DNA from: Quercus robur
Lineage: Eukaryota > Streptophyta > Magnoliopsida > Fagales > Fagaceae
Length of the DNA stretch: 64,000 nucleotides
Direction: 5' to 3'
Assembly (NCBI RefSeq): GCF_932294415.1
Contig: NC_065542.1
Location: 44,233,942 to 44,297,941 of the forward strand
The position numbers and the translations under genes were made by a program. Below are positions 25,799-35,590 of this stretch, in pieces. The notes beneath the pieces were generated by a model. That model did not search any database. It saw only the letters and a list, made by a program, of their open reading frames with translations, and was not told the DNA's origin. Numbering within the stretch: the first letter of the stretch is position 1; each line of letters begins with the position of its first letter.

Positions 25799-26281
25799 AT
25801 TTGCAATTTGAGTAAATATTTATTTTCAATGTAACCTAGAAAAAATAAAAGTTAAGAAAAATTCATAAGAATAGTTGAAGAGACATTCAAGATTTGTTCA
25901 ATTACAAAATGAAAATCTAAAACATAATAAAATTATCAAAGCTGACTTGGTCCCTTATAGGAGGCACTCTTATTTAATGTACATATTAAAACTGACTTAA
26001 TCCCTTACAAACTGATTAATGCTATTGGACACTTGTTTCTGATTAATTTGTTATTTTACATGGCTGTAGCTAATACTATTTCTTGGTACAAACTGATACT
26101 AATTGAATTACATCATTAAGCCTATTCAATTACACATTGGAAATTCATATTGATGAAGTTGGACAATTAAATGATGTTGAAGCATTTGTCACTTCATCAG
26201 ATACTTTCTAAGTTAAAGAGATAAATAACAAAAATAGAATAAAATAAGGATGGGTCCATGTCATGGAGTCCTTGTCCTAAA

Positions 26282-27731
26282 CATGGTTTTAAAAACTGGT
26301 ACGGTCAAAGAACCGGAAAATGAGTTAATTACCGGTTTTATGGTCGGACGGGATCCGACCGATGGTTGAACCGGTGATGTCATAAATAATTTAATTAATA
26401 TTTATTTAATTTATTTAAATTATATAAATAATTAATAATTTTTTAATTTACTAAAAACATGATTAGGCTCATGACTAGCCCATCACAGAGAGTTCACTGC
26501 CACACACATTTACAACATTTATCAACAGGTCACTGAAAGCCCATCATAAAATCCTCCTCCAATTACAGGGAAAAACACTAAAACAGTCAAGTAAAACAAA
26601 TATCCAATGGGAAGTTAGCAACAGTGTTCCTTATTGTTAAATAACAGAACTCCCACCAGAACAGTCAAGCCTTTGAAAAGCAAATACACATATTCTATTC
26701 AATAAACTCAACAATTTATACAAAAAGGTGACTTGGCTTATCATTCTCCCAGCTTTGCTTCAAATCCACCCAAGTTACCATCCAACCCCAACCACAAAAA
26801 TGTAGGACATCCAAACAAACTCAGAGAGTGTGCCGATGCTGGTGCTGGTGCCGCTGTGCGTGATGCAGAGAGTGTAGAGAGTGAGGGCGAGGGTGGGGTT
26901 GGAAAAAAGAAAGAAAAAAACTCAGCTTGACCGATCTGAGGGAGAGTGTGCCGGTGTTGGTGCTGGTGCCGCTGTGCATGATGCAGAGAGTGCAGAGAGT
27001 GAGGGCGAGGGCGAGGTTGGAAAAAAGAAAAAAAAAACTCAGCTTGACCGATCTGAGGGAGAGTGTGTCGGTGCTGCTGTGCGTGAAGCAGAGAGTGCAA
27101 AGAGTGAGTGCGAGGACAAAGGCGGGGGCGGGGTTGGAAAAAAGAAGAAAAAAACCTCAACTTGACCGATCTGAGGGTGAGTGTGCCGATGTCGGTGTCG
27201 GTGCCGCTGTGCGTGAAGTAGAGAGTGAGAGTGAGGGCGAGGGCGAGCTTGGAAAAAAGAAAAAACCTCAGCTTGACTGATCTGAGGGAGAGTGTGCCGG
27301 TGCCCGTGCCGGTGCCGCTGTGCGTGACGTAGAGAGAGCTTGACTGCTTGAGCTTGACTGATTGTGAGATGAGAGAGTTGAGATTTAAGAGCTTGGATAG
27401 TGATTCGTGAGGCTGAGGCAGAGTGATTGTGAGTGAGATGAGAGAGTCTGAGGGTGAGGACTTTAGGCTTAGGGTTAGTTTTTAGGACTTTAGTGGAAAT
27501 TCTAAAGACCAAAACGATGTAGCTTTCCCAGAAAAGTTAAAAAAAATCCTAACTGGTCATTAACCGGTTCAACCTCCAGTTTTTTCGGTTCTCAGGTTGA
27601 ACCGGACGGATTTTACTGTTTGTCGGTTTTTAAATTATTTCCGGTTTTATATCATAACCGAACCGAATTAGAGACCGGTTCCTGGTTGAAACGGTTAGAC
27701 TGGCCGGTCTGGTTCGATTTTTAAAACTATG
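26282..27731. mobile_element. Non-autonomous hAT-type DNA transposon
   Basis: The ends are inverted: the left end reads CATGGTTTTAAAAA and the right end, reverse-complemented, reads CATAGTTTTAAAAA. They are flanked by an 8-bp direct repeat, GTCCTAAA at 26274-26281 and GTCTTAAA at 27732-27739 (one mismatch). Short CA-starting inverted repeats with 8-bp duplications are diagnostic of the hAT superfamily. Both subterminal regions are dense in CCGGTT/AACCGG motifs in both orientations, as expected for transposase-binding repeats. There is no transposase. The 1,450-bp interior is mainly a GC-rich tandem repeat. The imperfect duplication suggests moderate age. Confidence 0.82.
26820..27345 (+). repeat. 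118-bp GC-rich minisatellite inside the hAT element
   Basis: About five units start near 26,823, 26,941, 27,059, 27,178 and 27,289. Each has a GAGAGTGTGCCGGTG-like start, GCCGCTGTGCGTGA, a GAGGGCGAGG block, TTGGAAAAAAG and CTTGACCGATCTGAG. The last unit is shortened. Several overlapping ORFs cross the array on both strands only because the repeat lacks stops. They encode low-complexity charged or Ser/His-rich peptides and are not called as genes. Confidence 0.85.
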
Positions 27732-28086
27732 GTCTTAAATACTCTAAATCTAAGCTCCATATAAGACTCACAATAGGATAAGTTGCACAACTAGCTAGAC
27801 AAGTTTGGTAAGAGGCATGCTCCTTGTCATCTCAACAATTTAAGAAATTTGGCTTCTTTACTAGCCTTTTTTTTTTTACTGATATTAAACCAGAACATAT
27901 ATTGCAGGTTTAATCCCAAAAATACAGTCTTCGTGTCACAAAAATATTTCTGTCAAACATTTTGACAAATAGCTTGTAAGTAGTTTCTCAAGAGGTCAAT
28001 CCTTAACCTATGTCTATCAATTTGAATTTCCATATATGCCTCAACACAGCCAAAGAATGGAAGAACTCAAATATAGCATGAACCAA

Positions 28087-28120
<34 letters not shown>

Positions 28121-28269
28121 TCGTCCCTACTAGGATCAAACCCATATCTGTCCTTATTTCAAAAGAGCAACATACCCAAACCACAAAGATATCAAAATAT
28201 AGCAATGGCCAAATCAATCAAAATATAGCAAAACCCAAAAAAAAATTGAGAATAAGAACAAATCACCTA

Positions 28270-28365
28270 GGTCTGGCGAGGTAGTGCGACGACAGATAGA
28301 GGTCCAGCAAGATAGTGCAGCGGCAAACAGAGGTTCGGTGCGGTAGTGCGGCGGCAAACGTCAGT
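28270..28365 (+). repeat. Three-unit 31-bp GC-rich minisatellite
   Basis: Three successive units share a GGT-(T/C)-(C/G)-GG head, TAGTGCGGCGGCAAAC-like middle and AGA end, with several substitutions between units. It stands out in AT-rich DNA. Its origin is unclear. Confidence 0.65.
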
Positions 28366-28938
28366 TCGGTGAGGATGGGCTGGAGACGCATGAGCTGAAA
28401 AGTGATATGAGATTCTAGGGAAACGTGAAATAAGTTTTAATTATTTGTTTGTTGAGATGTTATTAGGTGCATTAGGATGTATTGATTTTACAATGAATTT
28501 AAGTAAAAATCTGATGTGGCATTTACTTATTGGCTGGTGTAAACTAAAGGGTTTACACCCCATCCTTATTAAATTTAATCTCTTTTTAGTTATGGTCAAG
28601 AATAAATTGCCACGCCATTAATAGCCTGCCTTTGAGGACTAACATTCATATAAAATAAATCAGCAAATTCTTATAAATGTGAATCCGTGTAAACTAAATC
28701 ATCTCAACAATTTAAAAAATGTTGTGAATTTGCTGTGTTAGTCTTTGAGCATTCTTACTAGTTATTGTATAAGTTTCCACTTATTAATCATCTCATTTAG
28801 AAAATTTTTTTATTAAAAATTGAAAAAACTGTCAAAAAAATTAATTATTTTTTTATTTTCTCATAAAAAGTAGTAAAACTCATTGTATAAGGGTCCAATT
28901 AATGTATGCTCTAATTTATTTTAGCCAATCATTTATTG

Positions 28939-29120
28939 TGGGTTTTAGTTAGCTCAACTAGTAAAGTCTCTGATGGCTGAATAAGAGATCTGGGGTTCAA
29001 TTCCCGCCTACACCGAAAACCAATTGGTGTCTTGGTCTAATGATAAAAAGCTATCATTAGAAATGGACGCTATAAGTTAGAACTGGACGCTATAAGTTAG
29101 AACTCTCTAAAAAAAAAAAA
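28939..29120 (+). mobile_element. tRNA-derived SINE
   Basis: The head carries box A-like TAGCTCAACTAGTAAAG and box B-like GGGTTCAATTCCC, about 45 bp apart. The body includes ACCAATTGGTGTCTTGG and the element ends in a 12-base A-run. Near the tail a 20-bp segment (TGGACGCTATAAGTTAGAAC) is tandemly duplicated. The same family is present at 5,565-5,690 on the other strand. No certain flanking duplication was found. Confidence 0.75.
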
Positions 29121-29532
29121 GTTCAAAATTTACCATCACACAAAATTTTGTAAAATTATATGGTCACTATAATAATTATGTAAATTTATACTAATACTAT
29201 TCATTTGCACTTAATTTTTTTTATAAAAATTTTCCTTACATGAGAATAAATGAAGAAAGTAATTAATAGTTGTTGTGCATGAAGAAAAAGAAAATTAATA
29301 AATAAGAAAAATTAATATTTTAATAAAATATAATGTAAAATAAATTATTTGATGTTGAATGTTTTGAAAAGTGGTTATGGAAATAAAATAGAAAAGTAAT
29401 TCTTATGTTAAAATAAATATAAATTTTTGCAGCTGAAGCGAATGCTCTCATTGTAGCTAATAGAAAGTTATAGTAACAGTAAAGGATCAAGTGTCAAGCA
29501 ATATTTAGTGGGCTGGGGGCAACACTTTCATA

Positions 29533-29566
29533 GGGTTGGGCCAACCCATAACAGGTGCCACGTGTC
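29533..29566 (+). promoter_or_regulatory. Site II motif and G-box upstream of PSB28
   Basis: A TGGGCC site II-type motif sits at 29537-29542 inside a near-palindrome (29533-29547). A perfect G-box, CCACGTGTC with CACGTG at 29559-29564, follows. They lie about 220-250 bp before the PSB28 start codon. G-boxes bind bZIP and bHLH factors and are common in light-regulated photosynthesis genes. Function here is inferred from motif and position. Confidence 0.5.
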
Positions 29567-29621
29567 CTGTTGTAGTGAATTGCCAGACTCTGCATGGTGC
29601 ATACGAGAAAGAAACTCAAGT

Positions 29622-29647
29622 GTCTCTCTCTCTCTCTCTCTCTCTCT
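29622..29647 (+). repeat. TC microsatellite in the PSB28 5' region
   Basis: A TC run of about 13 units. A second pyrimidine tract of CTTTCT hexamers (29,750-29,780) abuts the start codon. CT-rich leaders are common in plant plastid-protein genes. Confidence 0.8.
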
Positions 29648-29783
29648 GACCAATCCATTTTGCAAAGCTAAGAATGTTTCCAAGTGAATGGCTGTCCTTT
29701 TTACACACCACACTCCCTACAAACCACACCAACTCTCTCTTTTTATAGCTTCTCTTTCTCTTTCTCTTTCTCTTTCTCTCACA

Positions 29784-32483
29784 ATGGCAACCCTGCATTC
29801 TCTTGCTTTGACCTCTCCAGTCTCACACCATTTGCTGCAGCCACGCTCTTCCTCAGGTACTCTTCTTCTTTCTCTCTTCAGAAATTTGTAACATTTTCTT
29901 TCTTGCTAGTTCATGTCAACTGAAAAGTAAGTGATCCTCACTTTTCAGCAAGTGGGTTTTATCAATGCTGGATTGTATGTTACTTCTCTACTTAAAATTT
30001 TGCTTTTTTATGCTATTTTCCTCATTTTTGTTGGAGGGATGGTGGAAGCCATAGGTGAAAGGATATTTATATGTGAAATGGGTATATGGGTTTACTTGAA
30101 ATTGTTCAAGAATTTGGTAGTATATAATTGTAGAAGAATGTAATATGGAAAATTAATGGTTTATGTAACATGGGTGGGTCCTTATGATTTTGAAAACTGT
30201 TTATTAATAAATGTTACTGGTTATTGGTAAATAGGAAGATGGTTGAACATCAATTTGAGTATGGCACTCAATTATTATAGTGAAATTGTGAATTTCTGGA
30301 ACATTTTAGATTGGTAGATTAGTGAATTCTGTTTCTGTGAAAAACAGTTACCAATTCTAAAGACCAAATCAGGAAGAAGGAACAATAATAATGGTGGATA
30401 TGACGTGGGATATATAATTGTTGTTGTTCTCTCCTTCTCATTCTTCTCCTTCTGTGAGAGGAAGTAAGGACTTCCACTATTCCTACATAAGACTTCTTTC
30501 TTTGACAAAATTTTTCTCATAGGCTTGGTAGAGGGTTCCGGATTCCTGAAACTACATTAGACAAAGGGAGTAATATGAAATTTCAAATGGGAAAATATCC
30601 AAATGAATTTATGATGCTAGATTGCTAGTACAATTTGAAAATAAGATGGTACTTTCTTTCTCCTTTTTTTTGGTGAATTATACCAACCTCCCTTACGGTT
30701 TATTGAAACGACACTCCCCCCCCCCCACACACACACAAAAACTTTTCATGAAATGACACTCTCCCCCTTGAGGTTTATTATATAAATGAAACAATTATTT
30801 TTTCATTACTAGAATATTCTCTATTTTTTTTAAATAAAAAAAATCCTATTAATTTATACATACCTAATAGAGGGGATGTTATTCATCCACAAACCTCAAG
30901 AAAGGGATTGTTGTTTTGTCCATAATTTTGGTAAGGATTTTTTTTTAAATGACATAACTTGGTAAGAATATATATATATATATATATATATATTAAATGG
31001 AACATTTTGTGAGTGAAACCACAATTTGAAAGGGCATGGACTTATTTGTTGCATTTATGAAAACCACAAAAGGGGAATGGGGGTTGTCATTTGTATGAAT
31101 GTTTGGGGGAAGTATATTTCAATAAACTCAAGGGAGGGTAATGTAATTTTACCATTTTTTAGTGGGGAGGGGGGGTGTGGTGGAGAGTATGGAAATTATA
31201 TTAAAGAGGAGTAGAAAGGACAATATTCGTTCTCCAAAATTAACGGTAGCATTTTGCAATGCCGAACAGTCGGAATTTAGTTCTCATACTCTCCCTTCTT
31301 TCCAAGACAAATCTTCCAAATGAAATGTAGAAAGGACAATATGCGTTCTCCAAAATTAACGGTAGCATTTTGCAATGCCAAACAGTTGGAATTTAGTTCT
31401 CATACTTTCCCTTCTTTCCAAGACAAATTGAAAAAAATGAAATATCATTTCATTTGGAAGATTTTTGCATTTAACAGGCTTGCAAATTTCATGGTAATAT
31501 TTGTTCTAAAGATTTTTGGTGTTTTGTATTTGTCTTAGTATACATGGAATGCACACATCACATAATTGTCTGGCTCTATATGTTGAGGTATCTATGTAAA
31601 AATACTTTGTAATGAACTTAACATTAAAATAACTATTACATGCAAAAGAAGAATGGACCTCTCTCATGGTAAGGACAAAATCCAAGGAACAAAGTTAGGA
31701 CTAGGACATAAAAGTTTCAAGGGGATTTAGGACCCTTCTATCAAACATTTTCAATATATGTAATTGATTGTGTCACGGTAATATGGTTGATCAGCCTTAT
31801 TGGGGAGCATCATTTACACCCAAATTTCATGTTTAACAATGAGCATTATCGTAATATCTCTTTGCCAGATCACTCTTTGGGCACAAATGCTGAGTAGGTT
31901 ATGACAATGTTTCAATTGAGAGATTCAGAGATGTCCTTAAAATGCTAGCATATATGAAATAATAGAGATGGCTATCCATGAATGATAAATTCCATACATG
32001 TTTGTTCTATTTTTAGGCATAGTATCTTGGGCTGCTGTCCATAGAAGTGCAAAGTCATTATTCAATGGCCTACCTCTTCACTTGCCTCGTCTGAGGGTAG
32101 CTCCGCTAAGACAGAACTCCCATGGATCCATTATAATGATGGTCAAACCAGCAATTCAGTTCATCCAAGGAACTGATGAACAGACAGTACCAGATGTGAG
32201 GCTAACCAAGTCCAGAGATGGCACAAATGGTATGGCTATCTTCAGGTTTGATCAGCCCTCAGTTTTTGATTCATCCGGTGAAGTTGGTGATATCACTGGT
32301 TTTTACATGATTGATGAGGAAGGGGTTCTTCAGTCAGTTGATGTAAATGCCAAATTTGTCAACGGAAAGCCTGCAGGAATTGAAGCTAAGTATGTGATGC
32401 GGACTCCTCGAGATTGGGACAGATTCATGAGATTCATGGAGAGATACTCCAATGCGAATGGCTTGCAATTCATAAAAAAATGA
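29784..32483 (+). CDS. PSB28: Photosystem II Psb28 protein, chloroplast precursor, 2 exons
   Basis: Exon 1 is 29784-29856 and exon 2 is 32017-32483, joined across a GT-AG intron of 2,160 bp in phase 1. Together they give 179 codons plus stop. Residues 1 to about 65 are a Ser/Leu/Arg-rich, acid-poor stretch typical of a chloroplast transit peptide. The mature part holds the family-defining [20 protein letters not shown], then [20 protein letters not shown] and [19 protein letters not shown]. Psb28 binds photosystem II assembly intermediates lacking CP43 and helps biogenesis in the thylakoid. It is not part of the finished complex. The length matches the family (about 180 in Arabidopsis). The reading is clean, so the gene looks intact. 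The intron contains a MITE-like element and a tandem duplication. Confidence 0.95.
30673..31155. mobile_element. MITE-like inverted-repeat element in the PSB28 intron
   Basis: The left arm (TACCAACCTCCCTTACGGTTT, then ATTGAA and a C-run) is matched by the right arm in reverse complement (TACCCTCCCTTGAGTTTATTG, then AAA and a C-run). The arms are imperfect, at roughly 45 bp. The interior has no coding capacity and includes a C-run followed by an AC run (30,715-30,737). It fits an old non-autonomous TIR element. The superfamily is not determined. Confidence 0.55.
31211..31432 (+). repeat. 116-bp tandem duplication in the PSB28 intron
   Basis: Two adjacent copies, starting at 31211 and 31327, share GTAGAAAGGACAATAT and GGTAGCATTTTGCAATGCC. 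They differ at only a few bases until the end of the second copy, so the duplication is fairly recent. Confidence 0.85.
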
Positions 32484-32880
32484 GTCAATATTTGTCTCTT
32501 GTTTTGCCCTTTCATCTGTCATGTTGGATTTTTGTAATTTAGTCAAGTGAAACTTTGGAAGACTTGGTTCATGTGAATATGACATACCACATGCTCCTTC
32601 TCATTCAATGAATGTGGCAATGTTTAATTCATTTATTGTTTCTTATACATGGGTTGGATATAGCACATGTTTCAAATTTAAGTAATCTGTTATAGCCTTT
32701 TATGTCAATGAAATGGTAGTTGTAAACCCTGTGTAGCTTGTTTAATGTGCTGCAGATTAAGCAACTGAATCAAAAAATTTATTGACAATCATCTTATACC
32801 TTCCAAATGCATCCCTGATGCTCAATATGTCAGCTTATATTTATATATATTGTCATTTTTTATATTTATATTTATATTTA

Positions 32881-32918
<38 letters not shown>

Positions 32919-33274
32919 TGTGTGTTTGTATGTGATGGAAAACAAAGATGATAGGAATAAATACATTTTAATTTTGCAGATTTCTGCAAGTTTATATCTG
33001 CCTCTTTGCTTAACTAGAAGAGAGGACAATAATCACAATAAAGAGATAATTAAAGTGAAAACATTCAAGTTCCAAACAATCTGTAGATTTTCAGAAGACT
33101 AGAAGTTTATATAATTAATTCATCTTTCCTTTTTGGGATGACAAAAAGGCATTTTAGATGTTGTTCTGAAAATTTCTACTCCAATTCAGAATACAATTCC
33201 AACAGCAAGTCTCTATGGTCCTGAGTGATAACAATACGTTATTCGACCTAAATGATCATAGCTATTGTAATCTA
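32484..33274. other. Spacer between convergent PSB28 and subtilase genes
   Basis: It holds the 3' ends of two convergent genes. There is an interrupted TTTATA tract, then a clean TTA trinucleotide microsatellite (about 32,884-32,918). No further gene is supported. Confidence 0.6.
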
Positions 33275-35590
33275 CTAGTACTCCTTACCCTTCCATGTGA
33301 CTGAAATGGGGCTCCTAACCCTATAAAAACTGTTGTTATGGTGCACCCATGTCAAATCCCCCTGTGCAAACCTCGTCGTCTCTGTTCCTGTGCTCTTCCG
33401 TGATATAAACCATACTTTATAACTCAGACTTTGGTTTATGTGTTTGAAAATAAGCCGATGAGGTTTAACCCTCACTTTAACACCCTCAGGTGCTGTCACT
33501 TCCAATGAGTAAATTGAATTAGGACTTCCCACGTTAGTTAGTCGCCTTTGGATCATCTTCATTCTCATTCCATGCTTAAAGGTCACAGAAATTGAGGGGT
33601 AGTTAAGGCTAAAACCTCTGTTCATCAGCAAAACTTCATGGCAGCTGACATTCCTGTGAGTGATGGAGAATATTTCTGTTGTTGTGTATCCAAGTGTGCA
33701 TAGATGAGTGATATACTCATCTGGCCTGATATCATAGATTAACCCTGGATCAATGGCCTTTCCAGGGTTCACATGTCCAGCTCCAGTAGCAAAAACTCCG
33801 GCTGGTATGTCCCCATCCATGATTGGTTTTCCTGAATGGTCAGTTATATCAGCAGTTGTCATTAGTGCTGATTTAATGGCAGCAGGGGTCCATTTGGGGT
33901 GAACTGAGTGGATAAGAGCAGCAATTCCACTGACATGGGGACAAGCCATTGAAGTCCCAGACATGATGGTGAAATTCACTCTTCTAGAATCCTCTGGAAG
34001 GCCAGTAGGACCTAAGTTTTGAGGCCAAGCAGCAATAATGTTGACCCCAGGAGCAATCACATCTGGTTTGAGGATTGAAGGGTTAGTAAAACTTGGCCCT
34101 CTTGATGAAAACTGAGCTACTGCTGGACCTCTGGATTTGCCTATCTCAGTTCCCTCAAATTCTATCCGAGCCATAGGCTTCATTGTAGAGTTTATGTATG
34201 CCTTCAAGCGAACTGATTCATCAAAACCGACTGATGTTGCAGGCAGAACATGGACATCAACTGAATCCTCCTCCAGGTTTAATGCTGTATTTGCCAATAT
34301 CATTGCAGCACCACCAGCTTCCTTCACAACTTGTCCTTTCTCTGCTCTTCCATTGACACCTCGGTCACAAATTACCAATTTACCACGAACTTTGTCTCTT
34401 GGGAGAGACCTTTTGAAGCAAAACTCACTTCCCCTATCCCCACCGGTCACATAAACCAGTTCAAGGTCTCTTCCAGTTGTCATGAAATGGTTCCCAGGGT
34501 ACACGGATTCCCCATAGACGGTTTGTCCATTACCCAGTCGAACTATAGCTGGAAATCTCCGGTCAAGCGTGCTTGCACCAATGGTAGAAATCCAAGGAGC
34601 TTCATTGGAAACTGAGCTTTCAATTGGACCGTTGTTTCCTGCTGCACATATAACTGATATTCCATGCTCCATTGCTCGAAAACTGCCAATTGCAATGCTA
34701 TCCTCATAAATTGGCAGTGGGAAGCCACCTAGAGAGAGGGAGAGGATGTCAACTCCATCGCGAATTGCAGCATCCATTGCAGCCATTATATCGGAGCTAT
34801 AGCAGCCACTGTACCAGCAAACTTTATACATGGCAATGTGGGCACCGGGAGCCATTCCTCGAGCCACACCAGCTCCATTACCAAACACACTTGCCATTGG
34901 AACTGAAGTTCCCCCAGCTGTTGATGATGTGTGAGTTCCATGCCCATGGGAATCCCTTGGGGACACATATTCCTGAACAATATTTGGTGCTGATGACTTG
35001 GAAGCCACTCGGTGACCCTCGGTAAAGAACCTTGCACCAATGAGTTTCCGGTTACAATTTGAGGAACTGAAGCTTTGCCCTTCTTGACAAATGCCTCTCC
35101 ATTTCTTGGGAACTGGAGGCATTCCATGATCAACAAAGCTTGGACTCTCGGGCCAAACTCCAGTGTCAAGGACCCCAATTATTGTTCCACGACCAAATCC
35201 AGACTTGTACCAAGCACCTCCTCTTGTGGGGTTTAGGCCTAAGAATTTGTAAGAATAGGTAGTGTGAATTTGGAGTCGCCGGTCAGGTCTTATTGCAATA
35301 ACATCAGGCAACTTTTTCAGGGACTTGACCTCGGCCTCAGATAGCTGAGCTGCAAAACCTTCCATGGCTGTATGGTACGAATAGAGAAGGCGAAGTGAAG
35401 GGTCTTCTTGAGAAGCAACAGTTTTTTCAAGAAATGAGAGATGCCAGTGAAGCTTGGAAGTGAACAAAGAGCTGGTCATACCATGTGGGTGGAGGTGAAC
35501 CATGTAGGTTTGGAGAGTGTTAGCATTGAGGCAAACTAGGCAGACAAAAAGGGTGGAGAAGAATAGCTGAGTTACGGTTATGAATTCCAT
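33275..35590 (-). CDS. Subtilisin-like protease SBT1.2 (SDD1-like)
   Basis: An intronless coding region of 771 codons. Residues 1-24 are a signal peptide. About 28-110 is an I9 propeptide (TYMVHLHPHGM start). The S8 peptidase domain follows with Asp142 (GVLDTGVWPES), His217 (DSHGHGTHTSSTAGG), Asn319 (CAAGNNGP) and Ser547 (SGTSMACPHVSG). A PA insert lies at about 370-470 and a C-terminal fibronectin III-like domain ends the protein. Length and motifs match SBT1.2/SDD1 (775 residues in Arabidopsis), a secreted serine protease that limits stomatal density. I chose the Met at 35590 because the signal peptide starts there. The in-frame Met at 35698 would add a low-complexity Leu/Ser leader. Orthology to SDD1 itself, as opposed to another SBT1 member, is likely but not proved. 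Confidence 0.93.
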   Translation of the reverse strand: MEFITVTQLFFSTLFVCLVCLNANTLQTYMVHLHPHGMTSSLFTSKLHWHLSFLEKTVASQEDPSLRLLYSYHTAMEGFAAQLSEAEVKSLKKLPDVIAIRPDRRLQIHTTYSYKFLGLNPTRGGAWYKSGFGRGTIIGVLDTGVWPESPSFVDHGMPPVPKKWRGICQEGQSFSSSNCNRKLIGARFFTEGHRVASKSSAPNIVQEYVSPRDSHGHGTHTSSTAGGTSVPMASVFGNGAGVARGMAPGAHIAMYKVCWYSGCYSSDIMAAMDAAIRDGVDILSLSLGGFPLPIYEDSIAIGSFRAMEHGISVICAAGNNGPIESSVSNEAPWISTIGASTLDRRFPAIVRLGNGQTVYGESVYPGNHFMTTGRDLELVYVTGGDRGSEFCFKRSLPRDKVRGKLVICDRGVNGRAEKGQVVKEAGGAAMILANTALNLEEDSVDVHVLPATSVGFDESVRLKAYINSTMKPMARIEFEGTEIGKSRGPAVAQFSSRGPSFTNPSILKPDVIAPGVNIIAAWPQNLGPTGLPEDSRRVNFTIMSGTSMACPHVSGIAALIHSVHPKWTPAAIKSALMTTADITDHSGKPIMDGDIPAGVFATGAGHVNPGKAIDPGLIYDIRPDEYITHLCTLGYTTTEIFSITHRNVSCHEVLLMNRGFSLNYPSISVTFKHGMRMKMIQRRLTNVGSPNSIYSLEVTAPEGVKVRVKPHRLIFKHINQSLSYKVWFISRKSTGTETTRFAQGDLTWVHHNNSFYRVRSPISVTWKGKEY

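Larger units (their letters stand above)
27740..29540. other. Intergenic spacer with a small GC-rich minisatellite and a SINE
   Basis: No supported gene. There is a poly(A) tract near 28,092-28,121. Three 31-32-bp GC-rich tandem units lie at about 28,270-28,365, each with a GGTAGTGCGGCGGCAAAC-like core. A SINE follows at about 28,939-29,120, then AT-rich sequence up to the PSB28 promoter. Confidence 0.5.

Noticed and set aside
26733-27512. Overlapping ORFs on both strands (up to 157 codons) over the GC-rich region
   Set aside because: They come from a stop-free 118-bp minisatellite inside a hAT element. The products are low-complexity and frame-arbitrary.
34137-35178. Plus- and minus-strand ORFs overlapping the subtilase
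   Set aside because: Shadow frames of a long real coding region with intact catalytic motifs.
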